Made by a program: the position numbers and the translations under genes
Shown here: piece by piece, positions 23,550-35,479 of the stretch
Layout of the letters: each line of letters starts with the position of its first letter
Numbering within the stretch: the first letter of the stretch is position 1
Source of the DNA: Tolypeutes matacus
Taxonomy: Eukaryota > Chordata > Mammalia > Cingulata > Chlamyphoridae
Assembly: GCA_026826555.1 (NCBI GenBank)
Contig: JAKSZT010032888.1
Span: 641,389 to 705,388 of the forward strand
DNA length: 64,000 bases
Reading direction: 5' to 3'
Notes under the pieces: model-generated
What the model saw: only the letters and a program-made list of their open reading frames with translations
Told to the model about the DNA's origin: nothing
The model's database searches: none

Positions 23550-25361
23550 ATTATCTTGACGGGTTTGTTCAGTTGATTAGCTTTTCTCTATGCTCTATAA
23601 TTTTATTTAGCTCTTGGTTCTGCGTGTGAGTTAAGTTTTCTCTTTGGCAGTTTTTCTTATTATTTTATTTCCTTGCTTCTTTCTATGTTCCCTTGAAGGC
23701 AAAAGGTTAGGGCCAGAGGAATCAAAAGATGTAAGGAAGGCAGAAGGATAATAGAAATATTGATAAAAGTTAGAAGAGGGGCTAAATGAGACTTAATGAG
23801 ATGAATATTTAACTTGTGTAGGCAGTGTAGGGTACTAGGAAAAAATATGGAGTTCCTACAATGGACTGGGAAAATAAATGGAGGAATATATATATAGTAA
23901 TTTAGAAGGTTACAATTATGAGGAGGGAGAGAAATAGTAAAGAAAGTTCTGAAAGGAAAAAGTTAATACTAATAAAAAAAAAAGAAAAAAGAAGAAGAAG
24001 AAAACAAAATAGATGGGATAGAAATTGACACCCTTAAGTTGTGGTCCTATGAAAAAATGTTGTCTCTAAGAGCCACAACAGAAAACAGAAGGCAGAAAGA
24101 TGGAAGAAGGATAAGCGATAGTTTGTAATACCGAATCAATATATACAGCGAGTGGGAAATTACTGAATAAGAAGCCCAGCAAAGAAGCGACAAGCTGGCA
24201 GCACCTATTTTTAAAAAAAAATAGAATGAAAAAGTAAGGGGGGAAGGAAAAAGGAAATAATAGCAATAGACCAGAAAGTAACAGAGAGAAACCAAAAATC
24301 CACATAGGCAAGCAGTCAAACAGAGCTAAGGGGGGGTCAATGATTCCCCTAGCGTCCACGTGGATCCTTCCTGCCTACTTGTGTTTATCAACGAATTTCC
24401 CCACAGGGTTCTATATGTATGTCCTGAAGCAGCTTTTAACTATTAAACTAAATTAAAAAGAATTTATTTTTCATTTGTTGAGGTGGCCTCACTTTTTTAT
24501 TTTATTTTATTTTTTTTATTTTTTAGCCAAATGCAGGACCCAAAATAATTCCTCCTCTAGACCAATCCCCTTACAGAAGGGACCCTTGCTGGGCCCGTGG
24601 AAATTAATCAAGCACGTCCCACTTTCCGGACTCCCCAGGTTAGCTGAAGCTCTGATGTTAGTCAGTGAAGAGTGCTAAAGACGGTGGATTTCGCCCCTTC
24701 TGGCGCGGAGCTCCAGCGTCACCGGGCTGCTCAGTAAATCAGTTTGAGTGTAGATTCGCTTCTGCTCTCAGCCTAGTGCTGCTTCAGGTCGGCTTATCTG
24801 CTCCCCAAAGCTATGGGGCGGTGCAGGCAGCCAGATCGATGTCTAAAAATATAAAATACCCTTCCCTGTCTTCCAACAGAACCCTCCCTTTTTTGGGTAG
24901 TGTCCCTTCCTCCTGGCTCCGTAGCGGCCTGGGTCTTATCCCTGGGTGGCTAGGGAAATCAGCTGCGTTTCCTGACCAAAATCCCCCCTCCGGTTCACCG
25001 GGTGCTGATTAGCTCGTTAGCTCTGTTCACACAAGGTCCAAGGGGCGCCAGGCAGCCAGATCCCCAGAAAATAAAACTTTTTCGCCCCGCCCGCGGCTCC
25101 AAATGGCTGTTATATTTAATTTTTTTTTTTTCCTTAACCGCGGAGCTCAGCCGCCTGTGCCAACCTCAACCGGCAGCCTCAAAACTCACGAATCTCCACC
25201 GTTAGGTCCACGCCGCCAATCCGCGCATATAGATGTCCCAAGCTTCTCACTCCACGCATGCACAGCACAGACCCCCGGGCAGGACCCTGTTCACAATCCG
25301 CCTTGCTCTGGGAGCTTGCAGTGTGTGCCCTCCTACACTAACGCCATCTTGGCCCCCTCTG
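23550..25361 (-). promoter_or_regulatory. L1 5' UTR with internal promoter region
   Basis: The first 900 bp from 25361 are GC- and CpG-richer than anything else in the window. They begin with GGGGGCCAAGATGGCG, whose CAAGATGGC core is a YY1-type site as at the start of human L1. The next part (23680-24350) is purine-rich on the + strand and low complexity. This is where L1 keeps its internal Pol II promoter. No monomer tandem repeats of the mouse type are seen. Confidence 0.75.
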
Positions 25362-25377
25362 CAACACTGTATTTCTT
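25362..25377. repeat. Target-site duplication of full-length L1, right copy
   Basis: CAACACTGTATTTCTT, identical to 15942-15957. It abuts the L1 5' terminus, so this copy is not 5'-truncated. Confidence 0.95.
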
Positions 25378-26335
25378 AAGGAAATCAAAAAACTAACTAC
25401 AAAATTTTTTTGGAAGTGTAAGAGACCCCGAAACACCAAAAAGATATTGAAAAAGAAAAATTATGTTGGAGGTATCACACTACCTGACTTTAAAACATAC
25501 TACAAAGCTACAGTGGTCAAAACCACATGGTATTGGCACAAGGATGGGCACATTGATCATTGGAACTGAACTGAGAGTTCTGATATACATCCTTGCATAT
25601 ACAGTCATCTGATATTCAACATGGCCACCAAGCCCACTCAGTTGGACGAGAATGGCCTATTCAACAAGTGATGTTTGGAGAACTGGATATCCATGTCCAA
25701 AAGAATGAGCAAGGAGCACCATCTCACAGCTTATATGAAAATAATCTCATGATGGATCAAAGATTTAAATATAACAGCCAAGACCAGAAAGTCCTTGGAA
25801 GATAATGTAGGAAAACATCTCCATGACCTTGTAAAAGGAAATGGTTTCATGAACTTCACACCCAAAGAATGAGCAGCAAAGGAAAAAATAGATAAATGGG
25901 TTCTTCTCAGAAGTAAAAAGTTCTGCACCTCAAACGACATTATCAAGAAAATAAAAAGGCAGCCTACACAATGGGAGAAAATATTTGGTAACCATATATC
26001 TGATAGGAGCCTAATACCCTGCATACATAAAGAAATCCTACAACTCAAAAATAAAAAAAAAACTAACAACCCATTTAAGAAATGGGCAAGTGACCTGAAA
26101 AGACACTTCTCCAAGGAAGAAATACAAATGGCTAAAAAGCATATGAAAAAAATGCTTGACTTCTCTAGCTATTAGAGAAATGCAAATCAAAATTACATTG
26201 AGATACCATCTTACACCCATTAGAATGGTGGCTATTAAAAAAAACAGCAGAATGTAAGTGTTGGAGAGGATGTGGAGCAATGGGAACACTCATCCACTGC
26301 TGGTGGGATTGTGGACAGGCCAACCACTGTGGAGG
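25378..26335 (+). mobile_element. Sense L1 ORF2 fragment, right part
   Basis: Continues the fragment begun at 15885. In sense it reads [45 protein letters not shown], and later LIHCWWDCG near 26290-26315. It ends within ORF2 before the stop, with no 3' UTR or poly(A), and passes straight into ERV-L-like sequence. Stops are frequent (for example after DHWN). The 3' part was lost by deletion or rearrangement. Confidence 0.85.
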
Positions 26336-26900
26336 ACACAGTTAATCGCCAAAGGCAGGGTGGACTGTTTACCACAATGAAAGACAAATTCAAAGCAGCA
26401 CACAGAGTTGTCTGTGTCACATGGAGTTATGGTAATTGCTAAGAGATCATGGGGTACCTAGAAGTGAAATACATGGGCAGTCTACTAAATTTATTCTAGA
26501 TCTGTGTAAGCAGAAGAGTTCTTGGTCGAGTGAACAAAACCCTAACTCAAATTACAGATGCACAGAATCATGGCCCCATAATCAATTCCCAGACTTGAGA
26601 CAGTTTACAGTTCCAGAACACCTTGAATGAGGAGAAGACCAGTTCCTCTTGGGGAAGGGACCTGTTAAACTGCCAAAATTTATACTGTTAATCTTCCTCT
26701 CACCTTTCCCCAGGGATACCTATGGCCTTTTGCCAGAGTAACTGTGCATTGGGGAAAAAGGAAATTATCAGAAATTTTGGGGATTATTAGACACTGGCTC
26801 AGAAGTCACATTAATTCCAGGAGACCCAAAACTTCACTGTGGTCCACCAGTCAGAGTAGAGGCTTATGGAGTTCAGGTACCCAATCTTGTCCAGAATGAG
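26336..26900 (+). mobile_element. ERV-L gag-pro fragment without LTRs
   Basis: From about 26365 this aligns by eye with 33255-33780 of the provirus on the right ('ggggtacctagaagtgaaat', 'gtcgagtgaacaaaaccctaac', 'attagacactggctcagaagtcac'). It includes the retroviral aspartic-protease core LLDTGSE near 26788-26810. No LTR, no RT and no open frame. It is a decayed piece of an endogenous retrovirus, either from a second insertion or from a segmental copy. Confidence 0.8.
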
Positions 26901-29084
26901 AAGTTAAAGACTTGTAGCACCACTGGCCCCTGCCACTACCTCCCCTTGACCTACCACATATTTTGCTCCTCTAACTAATGAACCTTATATTCCAGCCAAA
27001 CTGCATAGTTTGTCCTGGAACACCCATATTTTCTTGACTTTGCATTTTCATATCCCATTCCCATAGCCCAAAAGTTTCTTCTTTCAAAGTATATTTCTTT
27101 TGCTGGCAACCTGAACTTCACTTAAGGTCTATCTCATATGCTACCATCTCTTACAAATTTTCTCTTACATCTGGGGTGAACATTCATCTTTTTTTGTTTC
27201 TTTCTACTTGCACTATAGCATATATTATCTTCTGCAATACATTTGTTTATCTGCATGGTTAGCCTCTTCTAAGGGACTTTGATACTTTAGGAAACCACCA
27301 TATATGGTTGATCTTTGTACTGCCTTCACATATAACATGGCAAAGCAGGAAGAAGCTTTGGAACTCTTATGAGTGTTATAAAAATTTGTTGGATTGAAGT
27401 TGAATTTGATTTCCACAAATTGTACTCAGACACCTAGCATTGCCCCCAATAACTACCTATGAGTTCATGGGAACAGGACCTCTCACCCACTGCTGTGGAA
27501 AGTATGAATTGGTGAACCTATTTCTTTTTTTATTCTCTTCATGTCTTTGTTCTATTGTTTCTTAAGTTTAAAAACTTAGATTAAGTGGAATCTCTCTTAA
27601 CTTTTTAATATCTTAGTAATCGTGGCTCAGTCTTTTGTCTTACTAAGCTTCCATTTCAAATTTTTTCACTTTGAAATTCCCTGTCTCCTATTGCATTTCT
27701 CCCCCGCCCTTATAGCTCCTATTTCAATTCTTTGCACTTTCTTTTTCTAGTTTCATTCTTTTAAGACTTTTTCAGACCTTCTAATCCATTTCACTTTAAA
27801 CCACTTTTGTTCCCTGAATATGTATTTTAATATGTATTTTTTTTCTTTTTTTAATGACTAATTTAATAAGGAACAAAATATGTTCTACCCGAGGATCCTT
27901 TTCATACATCTTCAGGAACGTTTAAGGCACCGAAAGCAGTTGGAACAATGTCTGCACTAAGAATTGGTAGCCATCACTGCCATCATAAATATTATTGGGA
28001 AACCAGGGCACTATAACTTAATGTGATCTATCCATGTTTACACAGATGATCATATCATACAAGTTTTTAATCAGTTCTTTTAGACTCAAAATATGTATGA
28101 ACAGAGAGTGGTGGAGATAGAACTTGGAAGTATTTCATTTCGGTGTGCATTTAGGTAGTGCTAGGTTACTCCAAGTACAAGCTTAGATTCTAGATTGTAT
28201 CACATTGTCACTGAGTCCTTTAGCTCAGCTGTTCTTTGAATACCCTTATTGAACATTCAAAACTAGTTAAGAAGGCTAAGAAGTTCATGCAAGCATCCAG
28301 TAAGATGGAAAAAAAAAAGTCTAATTGATTTATTTGAACTTATTACTGCCATTTCCTAGAAGCAGTCATATACTTTGGAGGCAGATTACCAGAGATTGAA
28401 TCTTGGTGCTGCCCTCACTAGCAAGTCAGGACATATTGTGCTAGAGATGAACAAAAATTGATGGAGAATCTGTGTGAAAGGAAAAAATGGAAGGACTGAA
28501 TTCAGTCTTGGTGTTGAATGTGGGAGTAGTGTGAACTGATAATGCTGAATCTATTGTCTTTGCTCTGTCGGGGGTTATATGGGTCCTGGGTTCTAAATAT
28601 GCCATGGTGGAGTAAGTACATAAGAGGAGGATCCACAGCTACCTGGAGGAAATGGAACCCTTCTGTTTGATACCACTGCTTGCAGGTAGATACAACCCAG
28701 GCAGATAAGAGGTAGAGGCAGTGTCTACTAAGGCAGAGCAGTCTCTTATCTTAGTTTGGGAGAGACAATGATTCATGAACAAGCATTGTCATCCAAGACA
28801 CATTTACATTAACCTGTACACCTGTACATACTCATGAACATATCCACAGTTTCCATTGACCTCCCACCCTCTCACTCTCTCATTTTCACTAAATTCAAAG
28901 GTCCTGGAACCATCTCAGGTTTATTTTTTTTGTGAAATCTTAACATGGTACCCAATGAATGTGGCTGTCTTTGGCCATAAGTTATTTTCTCCCATATATA
29001 TTGTGCTCTCATCCTTTCTGTCACCGTGATTGCGAACCCACATCCCTCTCCACGTAGTCTATTGGTTCCTCAGAGACTCATGGA
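26901..29084. other. Non-coding DNA, mostly nothing recognised
   Basis: C/T-rich stretches at 27480-27860. A short sense MIR-like piece at about 28365-28440 ('tactttggaggcagattaccagagattgaatcttgg'). P450 exon 1 was looked for here and to the left (a proline-rich PPGP hinge with a hydrophobic anchor) and not found. Confidence 0.4.
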
Positions 29085-29300
29085 GAACAGTGTGCCAGGA
29101 GCTAGGAAAAAAGTGCCTTTTGCATTGCTGCTCTCCATCTTCCTCACAAAACCCTCTGTGAAAGAATAATTCCCTCTTTTATAGCTGGGTTGCTGAGGCT
29201 CAGAAAAAGTAAAGCAACATTTCCAAGAGCCCACAGCTAGTGAACTACAGAGCCAAGATTCACATATAACTCCAGAGCTAGACAGCCTTTCTCTATATGT
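29085..29300 (-). mobile_element. MIR SINE
   Basis: MIR complement: 'ttataggctgggttgctgaggctcag'-type core near 29180, then 'ccaagagcccacagctagtgaactacagagccaagattcac'. A canonical old MIR. Confidence 0.75.
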
Positions 29301-29818
29301 GGCCCCAGCCCTCTAGTGAACTTTCTGTTATCTAGCATGTGTTGGAGAATGAGGCATTCTCTTCTGGGTAAACAAATATTATGATTTACAAAGAAATTAA
29401 TGTTTGCTACACGAGATATTCACTAAATATAACTAAGCCTTTTTAGTGGGTTAGATGTACAGAATTCTCTCCTCAACTAGACTCTGGAATGCTGGAAATT
29501 AGAGACCTTGCTTATTTTATTTGCAGTTATATCCTCAGTGACTTGTTCTAAGGACCTGTAATGTGTACTCATTCATTCATGTTGGTTGAATATATGAAAG
29601 AACTTCCAAATCCTATAGTGAATTGAACTTGTGTCTAGTTGGGATGAGGAGTAACAGAGACAAGGTAACACACACCCATTAGACAAAAAGGTATGCATGT
29701 ACACAAACACACAATGTCATCAGTCTAGGTCCCTCTAGCTGCACACACACACACACCCTTTGTTTGCTGACACACGGGCATGTGCATATTCAACAGTGAC
29801 TATTTAACTATTTTTTAG

Positions 29819-29980
29819 CTTGTGAAGAAATATGGGAACCTCCTTAGCCTGCAGTCAGTGACATGACTTCAGTAACTATAACAGGACTGCCCTTAATCAA
29901 AGAAGTCCTTGTCCACCAGGAACAAAACTTTGTGAACCTTCCCATGACTCTTATCTGAAAACAAGTTTTGAAGAATAATA
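29819..29980 (+). pseudogene. CYP2J: CYP2J-like exon 2 (frameshift and stop)
   Basis: The acceptor TTTTTTAG|C and donor A|GTATGT are good. It encodes VKKYGNLLSL, then after a 1-nt loss around 29851-29862 continues TITGLPLIKEVLVHQEQNF. Length 162, one less than the 163 bp usual for CYP2 exon 2, fitting the deletion. An in-frame TGA at 29956-29958 replaces a conserved Arg in the segment before the exon end (CGA to TGA is the typical CpG decay step). The exon ends in phase 1, as in the family. Confidence 0.88.
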
Positions 29981-30859
29981 GTATGTTTCCTGCTTGACAT
30001 AAGATTCATGTGTTTGATATTCTTATGTTCTGTTAAAGGTGAATTTATGATCATAATTCAAAAATACTGGAGACCTGGCCCACTATAAAATCCCTTCCAA
30101 TAAAGGAAGCTGGATGCCCATTATTCACATGTGAAGTCCCCTCAGAGCATTTGACAGGCTCAGTGTTAAAGTCAGGAATTTGAAAGAAGCCTCCTCTCCT
30201 GCAGGAACTCACTGTGGATGCTTTGATAATCAAGTAACCTCATCATTCAGTGAAGCAGAGGAAGAGTCAATGCTTTCTCTCTTTTTGCTTTCCCATTACA
30301 GACCTCTTCTCCTAGAAAATTGGGTATGTATCTACTTCCTTTTACTGCTCATCTAATTTCTCCTTCTTATCTCTCTTTTCTTATGATTGGTCATTAAGAT
30401 CATGCCAAACTGGATGCCTGAAGACTTCCAGATGAACACAACCCAATACAGGCTGATGTGAATATTTAAATTATTATTAAAGACACTTAATCTTTTAAAA
30501 ACTGAAATGAAAAACTCAGATCTATTAGTCTATCAAAGCACCATTTTACAGGTGTTTTGAAATTCCTCTAAAGTATTTTATCCATTCACTCTACATCCAT
30601 TCATCTGCGTTGTTCTAGGCACAAGGGTTGTAACTTAGTAGAATAGAGAAAGTCAATGTTCTTATTCCTTATGTACCTTACATTCAGTTCAGGGAGAGAG
30701 ACAGTGACAATTAATTTTATAACAATTTAATGCCTATGATACTATGGAATTAAGTGCAGGGTACACTTATTAGAGGTAACTAATCTAGTCTGGGAATTCA
30801 AGAAAAGCTAAGAAAAGGAAATGGCAAATAATATAATATAATGAATAGAAAGGAGGACC

Positions 30860-31840
30860 AATTATGCAGAAGAAATAACATATGAGAATTGCTGAGATGG
30901 GATGAAGAACAGTGAACTTGAGGAATTGAAAACTGTCCAATATAGCAAGAGAACAGGGATTAAATGGTGACAATGGCATGATATGAAGTTGCTGAGTGTG
31001 CCCAAGAGTAGTCCATGCAAGTTCTTGTTAAGAACCTATTGAATGGTTTTTCACAGAGAAAGGAATCTTCATATTTATATTGTATATATTGTATAATTTT
31101 ATGATTCATTTAGGCTGAAAGATAGAGACTCAAATGAAGGGATCAAGAATATAGATGCAGAACCCTTCATTTAAGAGTCTAATGAAAATGATAGCTTGGA
31201 TTATGGTGTTGGCAAGAAATGAGAGTAAGTTAGACAAGCATAGTAACTGTAGAGATACATGGATTCAAGATATTCAGGAGGTAAATCCAATAAAACACTA
31301 TGAGCTAGATATAGAGAGGACAGAAGGAAAATGAGGTGTTGAGATTGATGACTAACTGGGTAGATGATGGATAGAGGGAACATCTGAAGGAAGATAAGAT
31401 GCTTGATTTAGTTTGGATTTAGTGGGAAGTTGTATGGAAAAGATAAATACTGAATTCAGTCTTTGAAATGCTGAATTTGAAATGCCTTTAAGTTAGCAAA
31501 GTCAAACAAGCAGTTGTTTAAATGGATATACAGTTCAGTATCAGAAATAGATGTTTACTATCAATAGATGGTATTTAAAGTTTTAGGAGTTAATCAGATT
31601 TCCCAGAAATATTATATAGAGTGAGAAGATAAGGCACTTAAGAACTAACTTTGAAGAACTTCATTATTTCAAGATTTGATAGCATAATATGATCTAGCAA
31701 AAGAAATGAGGAAAGTTTGGAGATTTTACTGTCCTGGGCCATTGGAATAGAGTATTTCAGCAAAAAAGTGTACAGGGTTGCTGAAAGATCAGGTAAGATG
31801 AGGTTAAAAAGTAGCACTGATTTTACAAAAGTAGAACAAT
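30860..31840 (+). mobile_element. Ancient mammalian dispersed repeat, family not assigned
   Basis: The order of motifs ('ttcaagatattcaggaggtaaatccaataa', 'gtgttgagattgatgactaactgggtagatgatgg', 'aaatgcctttaagttagcaaagtcaaacaagcagttg', 'ggttgctgaaagatcaggtaagatgagg') parallels a long old repeat family also seen at 45420-46060 and 54410-56060. I know the pattern but cannot assign the name. No coding capacity. Confidence 0.5.
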
Positions 31841-31911
31841 TTTATTGGAATGGTGGAAGCTAGCACCAGATATTGAGTTGAGTGAAGAAACAGAATAGAA
31901 TATAGCATTTC

Positions 31912-31916
31912 CTGTG
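31912..31916. repeat. ERV-L target-site duplication, left copy
   Basis: CTGTG directly before the 5' LTR TG, identical to 37531-37535 directly after the 3' LTR CA. Five bp is the retroviral integrase stagger of this class. Confidence 0.9.
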
Positions 31917-32359
31917 TGTGATAGTTAGGCTAATGTGTCAACTCAGCCAGGTAATAGTGCCCAGTTGTTTGGTCAAGCAAGCACTGGGCTATTTGTAATA
32001 CAGGGCATTTCACTGACTTTTATCATCAGTGAGTTGATTGCATAGAAGGCTGATTACATCTACAATTAAGGAGATTTTCATCAGCAATGAATGATGTCTT
32101 ATTCAATCAGTTGAAGACCTTCAAAGGGGAAGTGACTGGGTAGATGCATTCAAAGGGAATTCCCAGCTCTAAGTCAGACAGCCAGTGTCTCCTGGGAACT
32201 CATATAGGACCTTCACTGGAACCCATAGTATGCAGTCTGCCCTGTGGAATTTGGACGTGTGCATCCCCATGGTCAATTGAGAAAATTTTATAAAATCCCA
32301 TACTATTTACAGTTATCTCCTGTCAGTTCTCTTTCCCTAGAGAACCCTGACTAATACCA
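31917..32359 (+). repeat. ERV-L 5' LTR
   Basis: 443 bp, begins TGTGATAGTTAGGCTAATG and ends CTAATACCA (TG...CA). Internal landmarks shared with the 3' LTR include 'gagttgattgcatag', 'gccagtgtctcctggga', 'gaattttataaaatc' (AATAAA-like region) and 'atctcctgtcagttct'. Confidence 0.92.
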
Positions 32360-32361
32360 TT

Positions 32362-32377
32362 TGGAGCCAGGAGTGGT
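32362..32377 (+). other. ERV-L primer-binding site (tRNA-Leu-like)
   Basis: TGGAGCCAGGAGTGGT begins two bases after the 5' LTR. It resembles a sequence complementary to the 3' end of tRNA-Leu (TGGTGYCAGGAGTGGG type), the primer that gives ERV-L its name. Two or three positions differ. Confidence 0.6.
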
Positions 32378-32389
32378 TCTTACAAAACA

Positions 32390-33600
32390 GAATCCTAAAA
32401 ATTGGATTTATGAATTAGTTCTGGGATTTTTGCAATTGGCTTTCTATGCTGATTACATTCAAGGGCACCGACTCTCTTTCCAATAATCAAGAGGACACTG
32501 AGGGTCCATGGCATAAATTGGCAATAGAGATACACAAAATATCACCACTGGATATGGCTACTTCCATACTTATAAGAGGCAAGACCTGGGTGAGAGTGTT
32601 TTTAACATCTTAACAGAGTTTTGTGGAGTTAAAAGTTACAATGATGTTGGCTGGCTGTTTCTAAATATACGAATAAAGTTACAAAAGAAAGGGATGAGCT
32701 AAAGTCTTCAAATATGCAACTTAAGCACTACATGAACGATGTGAAAGTTTCAATGTGCTCTGAACGAAAATCTTGTTTTCTGAAGCCACAGACATGAGAC
32801 CTCTGAAAACAAGACTCAGAGTCTCATTGCACAAGTAGCAGAGTTACAATGAAAACTAAAATCTCAACCTTGCAGGGTACCTGCTGTTAAAGTGTGGACA
32901 TCGATTGGAAAGGAGTGGAACCTGGAGGAGACATAAGGATTGATGATGATATTAGTGGGGGTATTGAAACCTTAAATTCTGCTGAGGCTTTGCCAGATAA
33001 ACCTGTAATGGTCTTCCCTGTGGAGACTACACAATGTCAAGTTTTTATCACCCAGCCTCCAGCCTGGCCCAGGGAGTCCAGATCTCCTCCCAGCCCTGTG
33101 GAGGGTACCAGCCAAACTAAAGTCTACACTGCCCAGCCTCCACCCTGCCCTAAGGAGTCTCTTCAATTGTCTGAAGTGATTAATCCTGTCTCACCAGACA
33201 GAAATGTAAAGTAATGCCCTGGGGTCAGTAGCTTGCAAGATAAGGTAGTTGTAGATACTACATTGAAAGGCAGACACAAAGCAGTAATCAAAAGATTCTG
33301 AGTAACATAGAGCTATAGCATTGGCTAATAGATCATAGGGTACCTAGAAGTAAAATAGATAGGCAGTCTTCTAAATTCCTACTTGATCTACATAAGCAGG
33401 AGAGTTCTAGGTCAAGTGAACAAAACCCTAACTTGAATTACAGAAACAGAGAGTCAAGTCCCCTTAATCAATTCCCAGGGTTGAGATAGTTTATAGAACC
33501 AGAGACCCTTGAATGAGGGGAAGGCCAAGTCCCCTTGGGGAAGGAATCCTGTTATACTGCCTAAAATTTATTGTGTTAATCATCCTCCCAGCTTTCCCAA
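32390..33600 (+). pseudogene. ERV-L gag region remnant
   Basis: The region between primer site and protease would be gag. One 106-codon open stretch (32894-33214) holds two repeated proline-rich units (QPPAWPRES, QPPPCPKES), but I cannot match it to capsid motifs. The rest is interrupted by stops. Confidence 0.5.
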
Positions 33601-33800
33601 AGAGACCTACAGCCTTTTACCAGGGTAATTGTGCATCAGAGAAAAAGAAATGATCTAATAATGACTTTTTGGGCATTATTAGATACTGGCTCAGAATTGG
33701 CATTAATTCCAGGAGACCCAGAACGTCACTGTAGTCTACCAGTCATAGTAGGGCTTATGAATGTCAGGTGACCAGTGGAGTTTTAGCTCAGGTCCATCTC
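33601..33800 (+). pseudogene. ERV-L protease remnant
   Basis: The aspartic-protease active-site core LLDTGS is readable at 33676-33693, followed by a LIPG stretch. Frame lost downstream. Confidence 0.8.
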
Positions 33801-34019
33801 ACAGTGGGTCCCATTCTGTGGTTCTTTCCCCAGTTCCAGAATGTATAATTGGGAGAGACTTATTCACTAATTGGCAGAACCCAACGTTGGATTCCTGACG
33901 TGCAGAGTGAGAGCTGTTATGGTAGGAAAAGGCAAGTGGAAGCAACTAGAGCTGTCCTTATCTAACAAAATGGTAAATCAAAAGCAATGCCAGATTCCTG
34001 AAGGGATCTGAAGGATGCA

Positions 34020-35000
34020 GAGGTGGTGATTCCCAAAACATTCCCATTCAATTATCCTATTTGGCCTGTGCAGAACACAGATGGATCTTGGAGGATGATA
34101 GTAGATGATCAAAAACTAACTAGGTGGTGACTCCAATCACACCTGCTATCTCACATGTGGTATCGTTGCTTGATCATATCAACACACTCTTGGATACCTG
34201 GTATGCAATTATGGATCTGGCAAATGCTTTTTTTCTCGATTGCCCTTAGTAAGGACTACCAGAAACAGTTTCTTATCAGCTGGCAAAGTCAGCAATATAC
34301 TTTCACTGTCCTGCCTCAGGGGTATATCAGTTCTCCAGCCCTATGTCATAATATTGTCTGCAGGGACCTTGGTTGTCTCTCCCTCCCACAAGACTTCACA
34401 CTGGTCCCTTATATTGATGATATCATGCTGATTGTACTAGTGAGGAAGAAGTAGCAATGACTTTAGACTTATTGGTAAGGCATTTGCATGACAGAGGATG
34501 GGAGATAAATCCAACAAAAATACAAGGGCCTTCCACCTTGGTAAAATTTCTAGCTGTGCAGTGTTGTAGGGCATGTCGAGATAACCATTTTAAAGTGAAG
34601 GATAAGCTGTTGAATCTGGCCTTTCCTACAACCAAAGAGAAGCACAGTGCTTAGTTGGTCTCTTTGGATTTTGGAGACAACACATTCTTCATTTGGGTGT
34701 GATAATCTGGCCCATTTACCCAGTGACCAGAATGCAGTCCTTTAGTATTTTGGAGAAAAGTTCTGCCATCCTCTACAGATAACTGTTTTCATTTTGAGAA
34801 ACAGATTTTGACCTGCTACTGGGCCTTAGTAGAGACTGAACACTTTACCTATGGGCTACTAAGTTACCATGAGACCTGAGTTGCCTTTCATTAACTGGGT
34901 ATTGCCTGATCCACCAAACCGTGAAGTTGGGCATACACAGCAGCACTCCACCATGAAATGGAAGTGGTATATACTAGATAGGGCTTGAGCAGGTCCTGAA
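34020..35000 (+). pseudogene. ERV-L reverse transcriptase remnant
   Basis: A 99-codon open piece at 34155-34454 has [15 protein letters not shown] and the catalytic YIDD at 34410-34421. A following piece in another frame (34457-34654) has DRGWEINPTKIQG. Upstream, the LANAF block is readable near 34215. The motifs are in the right order for an RT, with several frameshifts and stops. Confidence 0.88.
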
Positions 35001-35099
35001 GGGATTTACATTAAGAACACAAATAAGTTACATGAAGAAGTGGCTCCTGCCATGTTATCTTCTCTTTCCCAGCCTGCAGCTATAGATTTGAGTTCCTTA

Positions 35100-35460
35100 C
35101 AATAAATTCATTGTGGAAGAGAAACCTCAGACCTGACTTACAGATGGTTCTGCCTCATATGCCGGTATCACCTGAAAGTGGACAGCTGCAGCACTGAAGC
35201 CCCTTTCTGGGACATCCCTGAAGGACTGTGGTGAGGGAAAATCCTCCCTGTTGGCAGAACTTGGAGCAGTGCACCTGATTGTTTATTTTGTTTGGAAGGA
35301 GAAATGGCCAGAAGTGTTTGTACATTGATTCATGGGCTGTTGCCAATGGTTTAACTAGATTGTCAGGGACTTTAAAGGAACATGACTGGAAAATTGGTGA
35401 CAAAGAGGTCTGGGGAAGAGGTATGTGGATAGACCCTTCTGACTAGACCAAAAAACCTGA
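35100..35460 (+). pseudogene. ERV-L RNase H remnant
   Basis: TDGSASYAG near 35139-35165 is the first catalytic Asp motif of retroviral RNase H. A stop follows shortly after. The order after RT is correct. Confidence 0.75.
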
Positions 35461-35479
35461 AAATATTTTTGTCTCATGT

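Larger units (their letters stand above)
15958..25361 (-). mobile_element. Full-length L1 retrotransposon, 9.4 kb, coding-defective
   Basis: The element is bounded by a perfect 16-bp target-site duplication. On the - strand it runs from its 5' terminus at 25361 (CAGAGGGGGCCAAGATGGCG), through a 1.8-kb 5' UTR, ORF1 (23549-22570) and a 64-nt spacer, to ORF2 (22505-18739), a 2.8-kb 3' region and an A-rich tail at 15958. L1 elements copy themselves by target-primed reverse transcription; the nick site and tail here fit that. It sits inside an older sense L1 fragment. At 9404 bp it exceeds the 6-7 kb usual for primate and rodent L1, and nearly all the excess lies downstream of ORF2. Frameshifts and stops in both ORFs mean this copy cannot mobilise itself. 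Confidence 0.93.

Noticed and set aside
24475..25361. CpG-richer segment as a host promoter or CpG island
   Set aside because: It is the 5' UTR of the full-length L1, ending exactly at the target-site duplication.
15885..25377. Twin-priming inversion to explain the opposed L1 fragments
   Set aside because: Twin priming joins non-overlapping consecutive segments; here both fragments cover the same part of ORF2.
32894..33214. 106-codon frame with repeated proline-rich units as a host exon
   Set aside because: Lies between ERV-L primer site and protease inside the LTR-bounded provirus; best read as gag-region remnant.
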